DNA from: JAJTFW01 sp031411335 | GTDB lineage: Bacteria; Bacteroidota; Bacteroidia; AKYH767-A; OLB10 | NCBI GenBank assembly: GCA_031411335.1 | Contig: JANOAX010000279.1 | Location: 1 to 24,929 of the forward strand | DNA: 24,929 nucleotides | Reading direction: 5' to 3' | Part shown: in pieces, positions 23,401 to 24,929 of the stretch | How the letters are laid out: each line of letters starts with the position of its first letter | How positions within the stretch are numbered: the stretch's first letter is position 1 | Translations under genes and position numbers: made by a program | The notes under the pieces: model-generated | What the model saw: only the letters and a program-made list of their open reading frames with translations | Told to the model about the DNA's origin: nothing | Databases searched by the model: none

Positions 23401-23855
23401 GGATAGAAAGCATCCTTTTGATATTCCTTTCCATAACGGTAAGGCATATCCGCAATATTCACATCTCGTTTAACATTACCTTTTGAAGGCGCAAGTTCTA
23501 CATTGGGATAATCCACATAATGAGAGCTTGTCACTTGCATCGTCATTTGTCCTTGATCAGGAATAACCAAAGATGCAGAAAACAACGGCAAATCCGGAGC
23601 ACCATCTTTCAGGATGGGACTAGAGCCTGGACTGCTTAATAAGAAGGCTGTACCTTTTGATGTACTTACTTCATTTAAATAAAATCCATTCAAGGTTAGC
23701 TTTACCGTACTAGTGGTAATGTTTGATTGAATTACTTGAGGATTAGACTTAGTAGCCTTAGAAGTTGCTAAGGGTGTCCAGGAAGCAGCAAGCACAAACT
23801 GGATATTGAAAATAATTACTAGGATTGTGGATAAAAGACGCATGGTTGTTTTCAT
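20442..23855 (-). CDS. Gingipain-type C25 cysteine peptidase, T9SS cargo
   Basis: A protein of 1137 residues. In order: signal peptide (about 1-23); C25 propeptide-like region (about 45-225); catalytic C25 domain (about 243-590) with the catalytic His in YTGHGS (His 449) and catalytic Cys in AVACVNGQFD (Cys 482), followed by PCFAEKFMRAQ as in gingipain R; Ig-like and repeated beta domains (about 590-900, including two CARDB-like stretches VDFNETINMDLDVENVG and LEPGETATVIIRCLNNG); a jelly-roll cleaved-adhesin-like domain (about 905-1050, from LEDFETNNFNKFSW to QAWLDNIRLP); and a type A T9SS sorting domain (about 1065-1137, VWPNPAANYINV to KSVKVNVN). It should be a secreted or surface Cys endopeptidase; the P1 preference cannot be read. 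C25 proteins of this large multidomain type are common in environmental Bacteroidota and do not imply virulence. Confidence 0.93.
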   Translation of the reverse strand: MKTTMRLLSTILVIIFNIQFVLAASWTPLATSKATKSNPQVIQSNITTSTVKLTLNGFYLNEVSTSKGTAFLLSSPGSSPILKDGAPDLPLFSASLVIPDQGQMTMQVTSSHYVDYPNVELAPSKGNVKRDVNIADMPYRYGKEYQKDAFYPSDIMASRIPHIFRDYRGQTILFQPFQYNPISKVLRVYTEITVQLNHAPSRIGTNELVRAQPISKLDANFASLYKNHFDNFPSVTYVPLTETGKMLVICPDTWLSIIQPLVDWKIRKGIEVEVVDVLTAGGTATNIQAFIANKFSNNGIAYVLLVGDAPQLPCLYAQGGPSDPSMGYVLGSDSYPEVMIGRLSAETDPELQTQVDRILNYEMNPNPAGTWYNQGVVIGSDQGPGDDGEMDWEHAVNMRSDLIGFTYGNVSELYDGTHPGTSDAPGDPTNIDLFNLFQSGIGLMTYTGHGSSTACSTTGLSNNDVANMTNENMLPFIWAVACVNGQFDMTSGPCFAEKFMRAQYNGQPTGAIGTFMSSINQSWNPPMDAQDEMVDILVQSYSNNMKYTFAGLSVAGCMQMNDNYGAAGDEMTDTWHIFGDPTLNVRTATPQVMTVSHAGSMPMGLASLNVNCNFNGGLVALSMNGQVLGTGLANGGSAQISFPAVTSPDTIFVTVTGFNQIPYMGQVLVIPASGPYVIYQSSTVHDNLGNNDGLVDFNETINMDLDVENVGIADANNVTATLTTIDPYITIVNATALVGNVVSGGSISVTNAFQYTVANNIPDQHIVQFVVVLSDGLGNTWSSSFTQLVNAPDLAGGILTIDDTVVGDGDGMLEPGETATVIIRCLNNGHSDAPLSSAVLSTISSFINISVPTFNVGLLQKQNYVDASFTVGMLSNVAIGTNYDLTLDLSSGGYLANKLYMGSAGLILEDFETNNFNKFSWAMGGNQPWIISTNLPFDGNYCATNDDIDDSESSELILSITVMADDSVTFWYKMSSEQDWDYLRYSEDGNELGAWSGITSWLYAGFPITSGSHTLKWSYDKDSDFSSGTDQAWLDNIRLPFGTQVTGIAQVTRQNGIAVWPNPAANYINVSVKETNAQSISWRLQDLSGREVKAGVQQQNFSTNDVFSVDVQGLASGMYILNLSNASINKSVKVNVN

Positions 23856-23902
23856 ATTTTAGTGATTGATTGGAAAGACTAAAATACAAAAATCTATTGA
23901 AA

Positions 23903-24929
23903 TCAAGTCTCTTCTGCAACAGAAATATCAACAAGCTTTTCTGGAGCAAGCTTTGGGCTTGGGAAGATAGGCGAATAGGGCATATTCTTCATTTTTGCTT
24001 CAAACCATTGATCAAAAATGATCAATTCATGACTTCGAGGCACCCAAAAGCAGTCGGGGGTTTTAGATCGAAGCAACGCAAAATCCTTTTTTCGTTCCTC
24101 CCAAGTCTCTCTAAAATCAAATCCGGAGCGAGAAAGGTGGCTTAAAATTCGGAAGATGATGATATCACGTTTCCGTAAATTTCGCATCTTAGATGTACGT
24201 TCGATATGTTTACGCATGGCATTGATGCGTTGATCGGCGAGATCTACTTTTTCGGTAGAAAGTGTGAGATAAATATTCAACATTCGAATACCGAGGTTCC
24301 ACCCTTCACGGTCGGTTTCTACTTCCTTAGTAAATTGCAAATGCTTAAAAGCACCCTTAAAATCATTTTGCAAATACTTTAACACACCCATCATCAAATG
24401 ACGTTTGCTTAATTGTTCGGGACTATTCCCTACGCTACCTGAGGAGAGAATTTTTGCAAGCCATGTCTCTGCTTCTGGGAAGCGGTTTAAGTAAATTAAT
24501 GCGAAGACGCATGCTTCGCGATTAATATTCAATACAAAATCTTGTTCGATATATTCCTTTGTAGCTTTAAGGGCATTTAGATAGGCCTCCTCATATTTAT
24601 TTAAGTAAAACTGGGTATAAGCCAAGTTCATATAATTTTGCACTAGTTTGCTTCTTCTTTTCAAAGCAGAATATTGCTCTGAAATTTGAATTATTTCTAA
24701 AATAATGTTTTCGGCACGTAAATATTTCTCTTCATAATGCGCCAATTGCAACTTTAACATTAGAAAAATAAACTTAATTGATTGCAAGTTCGTTGTATCA
24801 AAAAACTTTTCTAGTTCTGAAATAGCTAATTGAATATCTTTAATTCTAGATTTATCATCAATAGACTTATGTTGAACATAATCTATGTTTTTATATATAT
24901 ATAATTCAGCCTTATTTAGATATAAAAAA
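23903..24929 (-). CDS. TPR-like helical repeat protein, 5' end outside the window
   Basis: The frame stays open from its stop at 23903 to the window edge, so the true start lies beyond 24929; at least 341 residues are present. Continuous helical content with TPR-like pairs is visible, for instance QNYMNLAYTQFYLNKYEEAYLNALKATKEY, then FALIYLNRFPEAETWLAKIL and MMGVLKYLQNDFKGAFKHLQF. No signal peptide or membrane segment is seen in the part present, and the C-terminus (about the last 60 residues) is not repeat-like. It probably serves in protein-protein contacts; no specific function is recognisable. The TTG at 24787 is unlikely to be the start because the reading frame and helical sequence continue upstream of it (for example DIQLAISELEKFFD). 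The peptidase gene starts 47 bases downstream. Confidence 0.72.
   Translation of the reverse strand, partial: FLYLNKAELYIYKNIDYVQHKSIDDKSRIKDIQLAISELEKFFDTTNLQSIKFIFLMLKLQLAHYEEKYLRAENIILEIIQISEQYSALKRRSKLVQNYMNLAYTQFYLNKYEEAYLNALKATKEYIEQDFVLNINREACVFALIYLNRFPEAETWLAKILSSGSVGNSPEQLSKRHLMMGVLKYLQNDFKGAFKHLQFTKEVETDREGWNLGIRMLNIYLTLSTEKVDLADQRINAMRKHIERTSKMRNLRKRDIIIFRILSHLSRSGFDFRETWEERKKDFALLRSKTPDCFWVPRSHELIIFDQWFEAKMKNMPYSPIFPSPKLAPEKLVDISVAEET

Noticed and set aside
20442..23855. Gingipain-like peptidase as a sign of a pathogen
   Set aside because: Multidomain C25 peptidases with T9SS tails are frequent in free-living Bacteroidota.
1..24929. CRISPR array, tRNA, rRNA or insertion sequence
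   Set aside because: No regular long repeats with spacers, no cloverleaf, no rRNA motifs and no transposase frame were seen on either strand. The short tandem repeats have units of 7-23 bases only.

Overview
The window is AT-rich chromosomal DNA from a member of the Bacteroidota, with no phage, plasmid, tRNA, rRNA or CRISPR signal. Independent signs point to this phylum: two proteins with C-terminal type IX secretion (T9SS type A) sorting domains, a PUR-alpha-like DUF3276 protein, the block nusB - DUF1573 lipoprotein - yajC - YbbR/CdaR - coaE, promoters with the Bacteroidota -7 box TAnnTTTG, and little sign of Shine-Dalgarno sequences. Class or genus cannot be fixed from this stretch alone.

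Layout. 1-890: terminator and PUR-family gene on the minus strand, then a 290-base repeat-bearing spacer. 892-2775: ABC exporter (minus), divergent from a leucine-dehydrogenase-type enzyme (2837-3946, plus). 3998-9922: a compact plus-strand housekeeping run with NusB, a DUF1573 lipoprotein, YajC, YbbR-like protein, CoaE, an MBL-fold exonuclease-like protein and a bifunctional NAD(P)HX repair enzyme. The last four are packed with gaps of 1 base or with overlaps, which suggests translational coupling. 10183-11646: proC and a YciO-type gene (minus). 11688-14736: three plus-strand genes: a Tudor-like/coiled-coil protein, a His-rich-tailed membrane protein and a T9SS propeller-like protein. 14786-17089 (minus): a UbiA prenyltransferase and methyltransferase pair with a 4-base overlap, then an FMN reductase. 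17090-18908: a gene-poor region holding two small envelope genes that share a duplicated 104-base leader. 18909-20249: a PAP2/vanadium haloperoxidase-like lipoprotein (plus). 20442-24929 (minus): a 1137-residue gingipain-type C25 peptidase, and a TPR-like protein cut by the window edge.

Most of the window is ordinary core genome. The most notable item is the 104-base leader duplication at 18089-18192 and 18662-18765: 95/104 identical, no gaps, in front of two unrelated small envelope-protein genes, with no canonical -7 box shared by both copies. This looks like a shared regulatory module. Next come the prenyltransferase/methyltransferase pair with homogentisate-prenyltransferase-like motifs, the interleaved divergent promoters at 11659-11682, and a set of short intergenic repeats (7-23 base units) in most of the longer spacers. 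I did not find a clearly new multi-gene system.
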